The position numbers and the translations under genes are program-made. The notes below the pieces were generated by a model, which was not told the origin of the DNA, did not search any database, and saw nothing but the letters and a program-made list of their open reading frames with translations. Positions 28,342 through 39,049 of a stretch of 64,000 bases of DNA are shown here, piece after piece (position 1 is the stretch's first letter; each line of letters begins with the position of its first letter). The DNA comes from Trichomonas vaginalis G3. Taxonomy: Eukaryota; Parabasalia; Trichomonadida; Trichomonadidae. Where the stretch lies: assembly GCF_026262505.1 (NCBI RefSeq), contig NC_067206.1, positions 1,612,001 to 1,676,000 on the forward strand, given 5' to 3'.

Positions 28342-29156
28342 ATGGATTTAAATTCTGAAGAATTAGCGGGAGTATATAATACATACGTAGATGATATGAT
28401 TAATGAAGCATTGAGTGATAATAGAAATGCTCTATCTAAGGAAAAATTAATGAAAATTCCATATTCTGAATGTTACTTAAATTCAATCACTGCAGCAATT
28501 GGTAAACAAAATAAAGGTAAAACATTAACGATATTAAAACAAATTATCATTATTGCTAACACTTCCCCCATTCACATGTGTTAATTTATATCAACCGTTC
28601 AGGTTCACCTTCAGATGATACATTTGAATCTTTAAAGCATTTAATCAAAATTCCAATTATTTATTTATCACAAGAAGAAGCAGAAGATTATTTAAAAAAC
28701 TTTTTAATGTATAAAGAATTATATAATACAATCAAGAAGCAAGGATTAGAGGATAAAATTATTGATAAACAACGGGATGAATTATTTGAAACACTTTCTA
28801 TTTCAAATTTTGATAGAGAATTTTTGCATTCACTCATTTTTCTAGATGATGCGGTGAAATCAAAACTAATAACAAATGAGAAATCATATTTTAATCAGTT
28901 ATTAACTCAATGTCGACACATTCAGTGTTCATTCTTCATGGCTGTTCAATACTTCAAAGCATTAAGCACAAACATTAAATCAAATCTATCAACACTTTTC
29001 ATTTTCAGTGGTTTTAGTCGTCAACAGTTGAACGTTATGCTTTATCAAGTGAATTTACCAATGAGCATTAATGAACTTTACACACAATATCAGCAATTAG
29101 GTGAACATGGAAAAATAATAGTTGATTTAAATAAAGGATGTGTTAAATTTGATTAA
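28342..29156 (+). CDS. A32/FtsK-HerA-type packaging ATPase (P2)
   Basis: The N-terminal part includes the P-loop AAIGKQNKGKTLTILKQII; the later part has Walker B LHSLIFLDDAVKS and the conserved segment CSFFMAVQYFKALSTNIKSN, then STLFIFSGFSRQQLN. This is the packaging ATPase of capsid-bearing elements, related to the P1 gene at 3,212-4,086. It lies right after the major capsid gene. It is broken. Confidence 0.8.
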
Positions 29157-29195
29157 CTTTTTATAATTAATTTTTTTTTTTATTTATAATTAAAC

Positions 29196-30094
29196 ATGAC
29201 AGAAATAGCAAATCTTTACAGGTTCCATTAAAACAAGGGACAAACAAAAAGGGTGTGTATAATAGAACTATGAAAGTTCCAGACGGAATGAAAGAATTAG
29301 TTCATATTGTTGCTGGTCTTCAAAAAGATGTTAAACAAATGAGAAACGTTTTAACATTACCAGAAGCTCAAGCATATGCCAAACGTCATGGTCCAAATTG
29401 GGAAGCACATGAAGCAGACATTACAGGTCCAAATGGAAAACCTGATGGTATAAATGAAGTTTTCGTTACTGATGGTCATGGTAATATTAAAGTCATAAAT
29501 GGTTACAAATTAACTGTATCTGATTATCCTAAACGTAAAGCATATAATGAATGTTATCCTATGCAATTTGATGAAAATGGAAAAGCTGTTAAACAATACA
29601 TTGGAGAAGGTGAACATGGTCCAATTAATTCATACCGTCATAATCCATATTCTTATTTCAATGAAGAATTAAACGCTATTGAAGAAGGACCGGATGGATT
29701 ACCACGATATGTTAATCAGTTTGATGGTCAATATGCAAATTTGAGACCTGAAATTCCAGCTAAGAAATTCTTTAAAGTTGCTTTATTCGATCCAGTGTTC
29801 AATGAACAGAAAGAAGCAATGAAAGCAGAATTTAAACCAATTCAAGTGGCAAGAATTTCTTCATCTTCACTTGCAGAAGCGTTCAAGGAATTGATAAAGA
29901 AACCACTTTATTCTCAACAAGGTTATAACTTTGATTTAATTAAAGAAAGTGATAGACGTAAATTAGAAAAATCAGATGGTTTTAAGAATGCATGTAATGA
30001 AATGATTAAAGATATTGTAAATGATAAAATAAGACTGGAAGAAACTCAAAGCAATATCAATAACATAATTGGTGCAGTTACAAAGAAAGTATAA
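29196..30094 (+). CDS. Hypothetical ~290-residue protein (P2)
   Basis: Starts MTEIANLY at 29,196 after a TTTTTTTTTTATTTATAATT tract; the main part runs from [20 protein letters not shown]. Landmarks: [57 protein letters not shown]. Soluble, mixed charge, with a helical C-terminus ([13 protein letters not shown]). No family was recognised and no counterpart was noticed in P1 or P3. Position between capsid and penton-like genes suggests a virion or assembly role. It is broken near its start. Confidence 0.55.
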
Positions 30095-30177
30095 GCAAAC
30101 AATGATGAACCTTGGGATATTACCGTAACAACTAAATAAAACTTTAAATATATTTTTCTTTTTTTATTCAATTATAA

Positions 30178-30930
30178 ATGAGAAGACGTTTCACAAGTCA
30201 AAAGAACACTAACGCAAAAGCAGAGATTACGGTTGGTTATAACGTAAATGATGATAAATCACGAATTATTCAAAATGTTAAAGTTAATGTTAGCCCTGAA
30301 TTAACAAGGTCAGCAACTCAACCAAATTTATTAACTCGTGACTTACCGAAGAATGAGGAGAATGAAGAAAACCATGAGAATGGAGACCCAATCATTTTAT
30401 CTGAACCCGGTAAAGAACCTGTTGAAATCCCCACATATCCAACATACCCCCCACCTCTTTCATCAAACATCGAGAACCCAGGAATATACGATTCCAGTCG
30501 CAATGCGCCATATAAAATAGACATTAATTCTGAATTAATGAAAATTTACCGTGATATAATAACTGATAATTATGATTCAATAATAAATTTAATTGATCAA
30601 TCCGGTTTAATTATTTTACCTTATGAATCATTAATTCACATTATCGCCATTCTTTGTGATGTTCAAGATTCAGACGTTAAGATTCAATTTTTCATAGATG
30701 ATGAGGTTTCATGCTGCGGAACAGTTGCAAAAATAAATCCTATAAAGGATATTAGCACAATTAAGATATCAAAGAACGGAACAACAACTGAACTTCATTT
30801 AACATATAATGATATTTATAATAAAATAGTTGATGAATATAAAATATCACTTGAAAAATTCTTTGTTAAGGCATTTAATATTCAAGCATTAACATTATTG
30901 AATAATAATCCTTTGAATCATAATCAATAA
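30178..30930 (+). CDS. Hypothetical 250-residue protein (P2)
   Basis: An intact frame from MRRRFTSQKNTNAKAEITVG. The first 100 residues are polar with an acidic run (EENEENHENGDP) and a Pro/Tyr-rich stretch (EIPTYPTYPPPLSS). The second half looks like a folded domain (DSSRNAPYKIDINSELMKIY; IIAILCDVQDSDVKIQFFID). It overlaps the end of the convergent gene at 30,875-31,354. No family was recognised. Confidence 0.6.
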   Translation: MRRRFTSQKNTNAKAEITVGYNVNDDKSRIIQNVKVNVSPELTRSATQPNLLTRDLPKNEENEENHENGDPIILSEPGKEPVEIPTYPTYPPPLSSNIENPGIYDSSRNAPYKIDINSELMKIYRDIITDNYDSIINLIDQSGLIILPYESLIHIIAILCDVQDSDVKIQFFIDDEVSCCGTVAKINPIKDISTIKISKNGTTTELHLTYNDIYNKIVDEYKISLEKFFVKAFNIQALTLLNNNPLNHNQ

Positions 30931-31354
30931 TAATTGACCTTTCACCAGTTTCTATCGTTTGTTTTATTTCTTTTTGTTCCCCACTATCTGGATCGGTCAT
31001 TGTAATTGTTTTTGTTATAGTATCAGCTTTATCTTTAACTTCAATCTTTTTTCCATCAGGATATTTAAACCAAAATTCCAAAAATTCGATATTGTCAATC
31101 TGTTCATATTTTAATCTATCAATTACATTTTTAATACCATCTGAAAATCTTATGAAATGGTCATTATATGGGTTTGATTGAACTAAATTTGAATGAAGTG
31201 AAATATAACCCGATGATGAATATGACATTGACTCATATTTTCTGAAAACACTAAAATTTATAACATGAATGAATTTCTTATTCGTTGAATTTATGAATTC
31301 TTGAGGTAATCTTATTCTAGTTTTATTTATCACTGGAAAATAACGCTTTACCAT
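30875..31354 (-). CDS. Hypothetical beta-rich protein (P2)
   Basis: About 159 residues from MVKRYFPVINKTRIRLPQEF; the start leaves a 19-base divergent gap to the next gene. Landmarks: KFIHVINFSVFRKYESMSYS, IEFLEFWFKYPDGKKIEV, TKTITMTDPDSGEQKEI. Alternating hydrophobic residues suggest beta structure, and it pairs divergently with the penton-like gene, so a minor capsid role is possible. No family was recognised. The frame is open. Confidence 0.5.
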   Translation of the reverse strand: MVKRYFPVINKTRIRLPQEFINSTNKKFIHVINFSVFRKYESMSYSSSGYISLHSNLVQSNPYNDHFIRFSDGIKNVIDRLKYEQIDNIEFLEFWFKYPDGKKIEVKDKADTITKTITMTDPDSGEQKEIKQTIETGERSIIIDYDSKDYYSIMLMLEY

Positions 31355-31373
31355 ATTTTTAATCGTAATAAAA

Positions 31374-32084
31374 ATGTCAATTATCAATATTATTTCGAAT
31401 AATAGTTGTGAATTAAATTTAACAGTTAGTGGAATTTATAATGTTACTCTCGTTTCTGTGAGTGGTAAATTTAATCCCATTCTTTTAGACCCTTCAGATT
31501 ATATATCATTTATTAAAGATGACCTTGAAAAAACGTATGATATGTATATAAATAATGTGATAACGAAATGGGATATTAACACAATTTTAAGTTATTTAAA
31601 TGAATCATTTATCGTTTGGTATGAAGAAAATTTTAAATCAAAACCTGATAAACTTTTTGAACTTGATGAAATAAATAACCTTATTAAATTCCCGCTGAAA
31701 ATTAAATTTTGTACTCCTCATCTTCGTTCATTGTTGGGGATATTAAATTTTGAAAAAGATGTTGGGGATGTTTTGTATTCTGACACTGGTTCCAATTTCA
31801 TTTTAATCAAATGTGATAAAGTTAATACCCCAATGAGATTTTCACATCAAACATTAGACCCTAACTCTTACCCATCAATACAAAACATTTTATCCATCAA
31901 CTTAAACATATTTTCTTTATCATATCCGTTTCAATTATCCGGGAATTCATTTATTCTTCATTCAAAAGATTTATCAAATATTAAATTTAGAATAACTGAC
32001 CTATTTGATTGTGATTTAGAATTTATGAATGAAATATTATGGCAATTTCAAATAGAAAAAATAGCTGATGAGATAACAGATTAA
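31374..32084 (+). CDS. Penton-like minor capsid protein (P2)
   Basis: An intact 236-residue frame starting MSIINIISNNSCELNLTVSG. The C-terminal part SNIKFRITDLFDCDLEFMNE is the pattern F-x-i-t-D-x(2)-D-x(3)-E-f seen at the end of jelly-roll pentons and matches the idea of the P1 gene at 315-987. Size and the location after capsid and ATPase genes fit a vertex protein. The call is inferred from pattern and context. Confidence 0.5.
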   Translation: MSIINIISNNSCELNLTVSGIYNVTLVSVSGKFNPILLDPSDYISFIKDDLEKTYDMYINNVITKWDINTILSYLNESFIVWYEENFKSKPDKLFELDEINNLIKFPLKIKFCTPHLRSLLGILNFEKDVGDVLYSDTGSNFILIKCDKVNTPMRFSHQTLDPNSYPSIQNILSINLNIFSLSYPFQLSGNSFILHSKDLSNIKFRITDLFDCDLEFMNEILWQFQIEKIADEITD

Positions 32085-32108
32085 ATATTTATTTTTAAAT
32101 CATAATAA

Positions 32109-34258
32109 ATGATTAAACAACAGCAACCACAGCAACTTAAGGCACAGACCATTACTTACGCCACATATGCATATAATTCAAAGACGGCAGAACAAACACA
32201 AAGGTTGAAATATGGAGATTTGGAGATAGTATTGAAAAATGACCATTTTGAATTCGTTTGCAAGGGTGGTGCAGTGATATCAAATATAAAAGAAATTTTA
32301 TTTATGAATTCAAAAATTAAAGGAATAACGGATGATATAACATCAATTCCACCAGAAGAACAAAGATATTACGCATTAAATGCATTTCCTAAAGTTTTGA
32401 AGATTGGAAGATTTAATTTAAATGAGGAATTCATAGAAGGTTTCCTAAATGACATAATGAAGAAAGCGGATAAGGAATACGTGGATAGTGAGTTAGAGGA
32501 GAAGGCAGATAAGGGACTTGTGGCTAGTGCATTAATGAAGAAAGCAGATAAGGAATATGTTAATGAAAAAGATAATGAAATTATAGAAAGGGTTGAATGG
32601 TACCATGAATGGACATCAAAGATTTTAAAAACTAAAGCTGATACAGGATGGGTTTCAGAATGTTTAGACCTTAAAGCAGATAAGGAATATGTGACTAGTG
32701 AGTTAGGGAAGAAGGCAGATAAGGAATATGTGACTAGTGAGTTAGGGAAGAAGGCAGATAAGGAATATGTGGATAGTGAGTTAGGGAAGAAGGCAGATAA
32801 AACTTATGTTAATGAAGAAATAAAACAATCAGAGGTCTATTTTACTCCACCATTTTTAAATTTTATGAAATCATCAGATAAAACCTTTGATATAGATTCT
32901 TTTGAATGGATATGTTTCGATGGAGTGACCATGTATTTATTTTATACAGCTGGGGTGCTTTATTATTTTAAAACAAATGATTTTAAAACTATGAATCATT
33001 TACTCCATCTGTTTTGAATCATGATACACGAAAGCCAATCATTAATCCAATAATTTTATATGTTGAATATAATAACGGTAAATTTATGGGAATGATAACG
33101 GTTGAAGATGATTTTTTGCCCTTGTTATTCATTCGATTGTATCCAATGGTTCAAATGTAATTTAAATCAAGATGCTAAATTTAAATATCCAAATAATCCT
33201 ATTAGATGTGTTAATAATAAATGGGTACTAATTTATGAAGTCAATCAAATTTTCATTAGTGAGGATGGGATAAATTATTATATGTTTAGTATGATGTCAT
33301 CAGATTTGAAAATTGATTATACAAGTAAGTGGTATTACATTAACAACATGTATTTTATCCTACAAAATGATAAAATTTATAGATCATCTTCAATATCACA
33401 AGGTCAATTTGAACAAATTTTCAAGCTGATGGAGACATTGAAGCTTTATGTTATGGATCAAATGTTTATGTTCTCGTTTCAGGTGAAATGGTCTATTCAT
33501 ATCCTGTAAGTTATAACAGACATATTTATTTATCACAGGATTTATCAAATTGGGAATTGGTTTATTCATTCACTCCAAAACTTACTCGAAATTATAGATT
33601 TACAAATTTATTTTATATTGATGGGTATTTCATTGCTTTAAGATGTGGTGATTTAGTAAATACCAGTAGTGATGGAAGAAACTGGTCTGAAATCACAAAA
33701 TTTCAAGATGTTAGAAAAGCAATTTTCAAAAATAATACGTTAATATTGATAACAAGACCAGTTTTAAATACTCACCCAAATTCAATATTATATAATAAAT
33801 TCAATATTCATAATGGATTAAATACAATTCTTGAGATGATTTACCCCATTGGTTCTATTTATACGTCAATGAACTCAACAAATCCAGCAAGTGTTTTAGG
33901 TTTTGGTGCGTGGGAACAGATTGTAGACAAATTCCTCTATTGTGCAAACTCTTCAAAGCAAACGGGAGGTTCGAAGAAAATTAAAGAAGCAAACTTACCC
34001 CCGCACACTCATACAGGAACTACAAACTTTTCTGGCGACCATAGTCACTCATTAAGAGACCATCCATTATACAACTCAGAATATTATGCTGGCAATGACG
34101 TTTTATCTCCAGATTATAACCATTCGGCAAAAAAGACTTTTCGACCAACTGAACCAGGAGGAAATCATGTCCATACTTTCACAACAAATCCAACAGGCTT
34201 GGGTAAAGATTATATGCCTCCATTTATGACTGTATTCGCATGGTACCGCATTTATTGA
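32109..34258 (+). CDS. Fibre protein: KADK stalk, Asp-box-like repeats, tail-collar end (P2)
   Basis: Domains in order. An N-terminal head (MIKQQQPQQLKAQTITYATY). A stalk of repeated ELGKKADKEYVTS-type units, several identical in tandem (32,660-32,810). A region with three Asp-box-like motifs (ISEDGINYYMF, LSQDLSNWELVY, TSSDGRNWSEIT), as in sialidase-type beta-propellers. Last, a Gp10/tail-collar-like end with MIYPIGSIYTSMNSTNPASV, NLPPHTHTGTTNFSGDHSHS and DYMPPFMTVFAWYRIY. Likely a surface receptor-binding fibre (inferred). The last ~420 bases are close to the P3 gene and less A/T-rich than the rest. It is broken. Confidence 0.75.
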
Positions 34259-34300
34259 ATGTGCTTGAGCCTACTTTGCAGGCTTACCACGTTCATTGAA
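34259..34300 (+). terminator. Hairpin after the fibre gene
   Basis: Immediately after the fibre stop: cttgagcctactttgcaggc then ttacc. In P3 the same place (47,241-47,275) reads cttgagcctagaccctttgg then gtcaaggcttacc, with an inner stem gaccc/gggtc. The outer stem gagcct/aggctt is kept while the loop differs. A 3' processing or termination role is plausible but inferred. Confidence 0.4.
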
Positions 34301-34469
34301 TGAACTAAATATATTTTATGTTTGTAATTAATTAGGTAATGGTTTTGGGTTATTCAATAATTGTTTATTGAGTTTTGGATGAAAGAATACGGTCGAGCCA
34401 AAAGTGGCTCAACCTCAAAACGAGCATTTTATGAGCTTATTAATGGTGTTATGAATGAATTCAGTCCAA

Positions 34470-34532
34470 AAATAATTAATTTCATTAGTTTTAAAATTAT
34501 TTTTATTTTTTATTTTGTATGTAAGAACAGAA
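34470..34532 (+). promoter_or_regulatory. KilA-N leader (P2 copy)
   Basis: aattaatttcattagtttta, an A/T tract, then ttttgtatgtaagaacagaa before the ATG. It is a diverged copy of the leader that precedes the KilA-N genes in P1 and P3. The A/T tract also resembles that before the primase gene at 35,755-35,800. Confidence 0.5.
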
Positions 34533-35189
34533 ATGTCAGTCGAAGCAAAAACATTCACGAACAAATCTAATGGCGAAACATTCACAAAAGGCACTTATAA
34601 TGGTATTGAAGTCTTACGTAAGACAAGGATGGTTACATTAATGCAACAAAGATGTGTCAGCAGTTTAGGAAAGACTTTAAAAGTTGTTGGAAAATAAGTC
34701 CTGGGAAGAGTATTATAAGGCATTTTGTGAAGAATATAGCAACCGCCGGAATTCCGACGGTTGGTTTTTATACAAATTCATGCGGAATTCCTGATGAAAT
34801 CAAACAGGTTAGAGGAACGTATGTAGACCCAAACTTATAAACTATATAGCAATGTGGCTTCTCCAAAATATTGCATAGCAGTTGGAAAAATTATGGACTC
34901 CATAGACAAGAAAGTTCATGAGAAATTAGATGAAGAAGAACTCGAAGATACAGTAGAGAATGCTAAACATTTGTTTGAAGAAGAAGTTGGAAAAATGTGT
35001 GAAAAACAATTAGAACATGAACGCGAGATATGTTATGGTTATAGAGATTCTTCATACGAACTAGACCAATGGGAACAAGAAGATTTAAAGAGAGAATTTA
35101 GAGAATATGAACTCGCTAAGATAGCATTTGAAGCTGCAGAAAAGAAGTTAAAAGTTTGGGGTCGTTTTGTACAAAAATATTGTGAGTAA
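34533..35189 (+). CDS. KilA-N domain protein (P2)
   Basis: Starts MSVEAKTFTNKSNGETFTKG. The KilA-N landmarks are TYNGIEVLRKTR, then RGTYVDPNL and the MASPKYCIAVGKIMDSID segment, followed by a long charged coiled coil (EKLDEEELEDTVENAKHLFE to LAKIAFEAAEKKLKVWGRF). It lacks the C-terminal domain of the P1/P3 family. Likely a DNA-binding regulator. It is broken. Confidence 0.7.
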
Positions 35190-35270
35190 ATGAACCATTT
35201 ATTTTTGTCATTAACGACCAGAAATATGTGTTTACGTTAATGCTTCGGGTTATTCAATAATTATTTATTT

Positions 35271-35735
35271 TTGAATAACTGAAGGGGTCACCGGGTCACC
35301 AGGTGGTCACCAGGTAATTTAACTTCTATGAAAAAATGAGACAACATGACATTTTGACAACATCACAGGGGGAAAGCAGTTATGACTTATTTTTGAATAA
35401 CTGAAGGGGTCACTGGTCACCAGGTGGTCACCAGGTAATTTAACTTCTATGAAAAAATGAGACAACATGACATTTTGACAACATCACAGGGGGAAAGCAG
35501 TTATGACTTATTTTTGAATAACTGAAGGGGTCACCGGGTCACCAGGTGGTCACCAGGTAATTTAACTTCTATGAAAAAATGAGACAACATGACATTTTGA
35601 CAACATCACAGGGGGAAAGCAGTTATGACTTATTTTTGAATAACTGAAGGGGTCACCGGGTCACCAGGTGGTCACCAGGTAATTTAACTTCTATGAAAAA
35701 ATGAGACAACATGACATTTTGACAACATTTACGAA
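35271..35735 (+). repeat. Tandem array of ~122-bp repeats upstream of primase-helicase
   Basis: Nearly four copies beginning ttgaataactgaaggggtca at 35,271, 35,393, 35,514 and 35,636; the second unit is one base shorter. Each unit contains the compact palindromic segment caccaggtggtcaccaggta and ends with gacaacatgacattttgaca. The reverse complement of the same unit forms an array at about 38,140-38,540, so the primase-helicase gene is framed by inverted arrays. Confidence 0.92.
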
Positions 35736-35800
35736 AATTTGATGCAGTCCAAAAATAAAGTTAGTTTTAAAATTATTTTTTATTTTTTATTCCTATATAA

Positions 35801-38113
35801 ATGACAGCAACAAACAACAGCAACAGCAACTATATTGTTTCTGATGAACAAGTTATTGATTCATTAGCTGAGGAATTAGTTGTGGCAGAAACTAAAGTCC
35901 TCAACGAAAGAATTGGTGAAAACAAGATTGATTTACATAACTACCTCAAACATGATGGAGGAAGAGGAAGGAAAACTGGTATGGCTTTATTAGTAAATAA
36001 AATTTCAAATTTAACGATTATAGATGTTGATATCAATAAATCATACAATGATGAACTTAAAGAAACAGTTAGAAAAGACATTTTATCAAAACTTTCGGAT
36101 AAAGATGTTATCGTTAAAACTGCATCAGGAGGTCTTCACATTTATTGCAACACTAATTTCTTCTATTCAACCTCGAACAGAATGATTAAATGTATTCCTG
36201 CAATGATTATGATATTGACATAATGACTTCTATTGATGATTCAAAGCGTTCATTAGTGGTTATGGCTGATTCAAGAGTTCGAAAGAATGCAACAGAACCA
36301 ATCAATACATACTCATTCATTCGTGGAAGTTATGATTCAACATTAACCAGAACAGTGAATGATATATTAAATGATTTGAATATTAAGGTAAGAGTTGAAC
36401 AGAAGAATGAAGAAATAAAGAGTATAATGAATGAAAACAAAGATGTAAACATTGACGATAAACTTGCCCAGAGCATAGTTGATGGCATCTGTGATTTTGA
36501 AGTACATAATGATGGTGGAAACATGAATTTAGAAAAAGAAGTTACATTATTCACACTGTTTCAAGCTATTAATTCGTTACCTAATCATTTAATTAATGAA
36601 GCGTACGATAACGTTTATAATTTCTGCAATTTAACTGAAAATGCAAAAAGTAATTTTGAAAAAGCACGTAGTAGATATGCACATTTAATGACTTCTCCAT
36701 TTGTTTTGGTGAAGATTCTAAAACTTTATCAAAAGGAATATTATGATGAATACGTTTTGCCTTTATTACGTAAGCCAAAAATAACATTTGATATCAAACT
36801 TGATGACTCGTTTTTGATAACAGATATTAGACGCAAGGCTGAAAATCATCAGTATAAAAACAGTTCTGAAGTAATTGAGGATTTATCACGTGTAATTCGT
36901 TTTGTAGATTGTGGAAACAAATATTTCATTCAGAAAGATTACAACATACACGACAAAATGAATCAAATATCATTTGTTCTTCAGTCAAACATGAAAGAGT
37001 CACTCAAAATGATTAAATTATTTAAAGAAGAAGGTAAAACAATAACAGCATGGGATGTACTACTAAATCAATTATCCTCATTAACCGTTAAGGGTGTTTG
37101 CTTTAAATCTGATTCCCCAGATGTTTTCTCAACGTTTCAGGGTTATAAATACAACATTCTTGAAAAGCCTGATTACTCAAAAATTGAGATGTTTATGGAT
37201 TTCATTAAAGAAGCCATTGTGATAATAACGATGAAGTGTATAAATACCTTCTCGGCTGGATTGCATCAATGATTCAACATCCTGGAATCAAGAATGAAAC
37301 AGCAATTATTTTGAAAGGACTTCAGGGAACAGGTAAAACAGATTCACAGACATTATTTCTGAACTTCTCGCTGGTTATTCATGTAAAAACATTACTGAAA
37401 TAAGTGAGCTAACGGGTAATTTCAACTCAGTAGTTGAGAATAAAATGTTTCTTGTACTTAATGAACTCAAGAATGTAGGTGAAGACAGACTCGCAAACTT
37501 CAACGCTTTGAAATCAATTATTACGGATAATGAGATTAGAATTAACGAAAAGAATCAACCCAGAAGAACAGCACAGAATGTTGCCAATTTCATTTTCGTA
37601 ACTAACAACGTCTACCCTGTCAAAATTGAAGTTGGAGACAGAAGATACGTAGTTTTAAGGGTTAATGGTAAATTCAAGGGTCAATTTGATTACTTCAAGA
37701 ATTTAATGGATTCATGCACAAAGGAATTTTATGATAACCTTTTAACATATTTTATGCAATATGACCTTTCATCATTTAATGTACGAATCATACCGATGAC
37801 TGAAGCCAAACAAGATTTAATAGAATTATCAACAAATCCTTTAGATGAATGGATAAATACACATTATGATGAATTGTGTGCAGGTATGACGTGTAAAAAT
37901 GCTCTATTCTGCAAACCATCAGACATGAAAGACAAAAACTTTCAAATGAGCATTAAGGATAAATGTGAAAGGAAACAAAGAAAAATAGATGGTAAACAAA
38001 CATGGTATTATGTTTTGAAAGAAGAAATGAAAGGATTATATAAACAAATTGAACCAAACGATAATGAGGAATCGTTTACTGACGATGAAATACCTGTGAA
38101 TGCAGCTTTATAA
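35801..38113 (+). CDS. Primase (AEP/PrimPol-like) plus D5-like SF3 helicase (P2)
   Basis: N-terminal PrimPol features: NLTIIDVDINKSYNDEL with the catalytic D-x-D, and VIVKTASGGLHIYCN with the S-G-G-x-H motif. A middle helical region (QKEYYDEYVLPLLRKPKITF) leads to the helicase: GVCFKSDSPDVFSTFQGYKY, a P-loop around 37,315-37,340, MFLVLNELKNVGEDRLANFN as Walker B/sensor region, and NVANFIFVTNNVYPVKIEVG. It would make primers and unwind DNA for element replication. The P1 counterpart is at 1,017-2,251. It is broken. The leader aataaagttagttttaaaat is shared with other genes. Confidence 0.85.
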
Positions 38114-38139
38114 AGTATGACTGGAATTTATTTTTGCCT

Positions 38140-38540
38140 TCCTCCTGTGATGTTGTCAAAATGTCATGTTGTCACATTTTTTCAGAAAAGTTAAATTACC
38201 TGGTGACCACCTGGTGACCCGGTGACCCTTCAGTTCTTCAAAAATAATTAATTATTGAATAACCCATGATGTTGTCAAAATGTCATGTTGTCACATTTTT
38301 TCAGAAAAGTTAAATTACCTGGTGACCACCTGGTGACCCGGTGACCCCTTCAGTTCTTCAAAAATAATTAATTATTGAATAACCCATGATGTTGTCAAAA
38401 TGTCATGTTGTCACATTTTTTCAGAAAAAGTTAAATTACCTGGTGACCACCTGGTGACCCGGTGACCCCTTCAGTTCTTCAAAAATAATTAATTATTGAA
38501 TAACCCATGATGTTGTCAAAATGTCATGTTGTCACAAACT
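38140..38540 (-). repeat. Inverted counterpart of the ~122-bp array
   Basis: A little over three units of reverse-complement sequence: gatgttgtcaaaatgtcatg, ttgtcacattttttcagaaa, ttacctggtgaccacctggt, then ccccttcagttcttcaaaaa and ttattgaataaccc. The units are near-identical to each other. A single related copy lies in P3 at about 50,500-50,600. Confidence 0.9.
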
Positions 38541-38578
38541 TTAGAACGGCATAATTTAAATTTTTATTTTTATCATAA

Positions 38579-38743
38579 ATGAATACCCCACAAGCTCAAA
38601 ATTTACCACGAATCATAACAAGGGAGGAAATGATAAAAATGATGCAAGAACATGTTAAAAATAACAAACCACTAAAATTGAGAAAATGCGGTTATGCAGT
38701 AATGATGGAAAGAGAGATGTTGTCGAAGAGGAATAAAAATTAA
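38579..38743 (+). CDS. 54-residue basic protein (P2)
   Basis: The frame MNTPQAQNLPRIITREEMIK continues MMQEHVKNNKPLKLRKCGYA and ends MLSKRNKN. Preceded by the usual TTTTTATTTTTATCATAA leader and followed by a TAA and A/T-rich tract. Basic and helical; it may be a small DNA-binding or regulatory protein. It is intact, but too short for certainty. Confidence 0.45.
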   Translation: MNTPQAQNLPRIITREEMIKMMQEHVKNNKPLKLRKCGYAVMMEREMLSKRNKN

Positions 38744-38819
38744 ATTTGGATTGAGTTTAAAAATTCATCTTTATTAAATTCATCTCTTCCAATCAATTTA
38801 TTTATTCTATTAAATTCTT

Positions 38820-39011
38820 TTATTTTGCTTCACTCAGTTTAAGGATTGAACGGTAAGTTTCTAATTTTTCGATTATTTCTTTCCTCTCTTTATCGTTTTC
38901 AACCCCACCGCATTGTGGCTTCTTTTTGTAATAGCATATTTTTGATTTAATTTTGTTTAGTTTCTTTTTATATTCATTGTCTGGACTCTTGACTGCTTCG
39001 TTGTCACTCAT
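38820..39011 (-). CDS. 63-residue Lys-rich protein (P2)
   Basis: MSDNEAVKSPDNEYKKKLNK then IKSKICYYKKKPQCGGVEND and a helical end EIIEKLETYRSILKLSEAK. The frame is intact, Lys/Glu-rich, with one Cys pair. Convergent with the preceding small gene; no family was recognised. Confidence 0.4.
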   Translation of the reverse strand: MSDNEAVKSPDNEYKKKLNKIKSKICYYKKKPQCGGVENDKERKEIIEKLETYRSILKLSEAK

Positions 39012-39049
39012 TTCTTACGAAATAAAAAAATTAAATATTATTTAAAATA

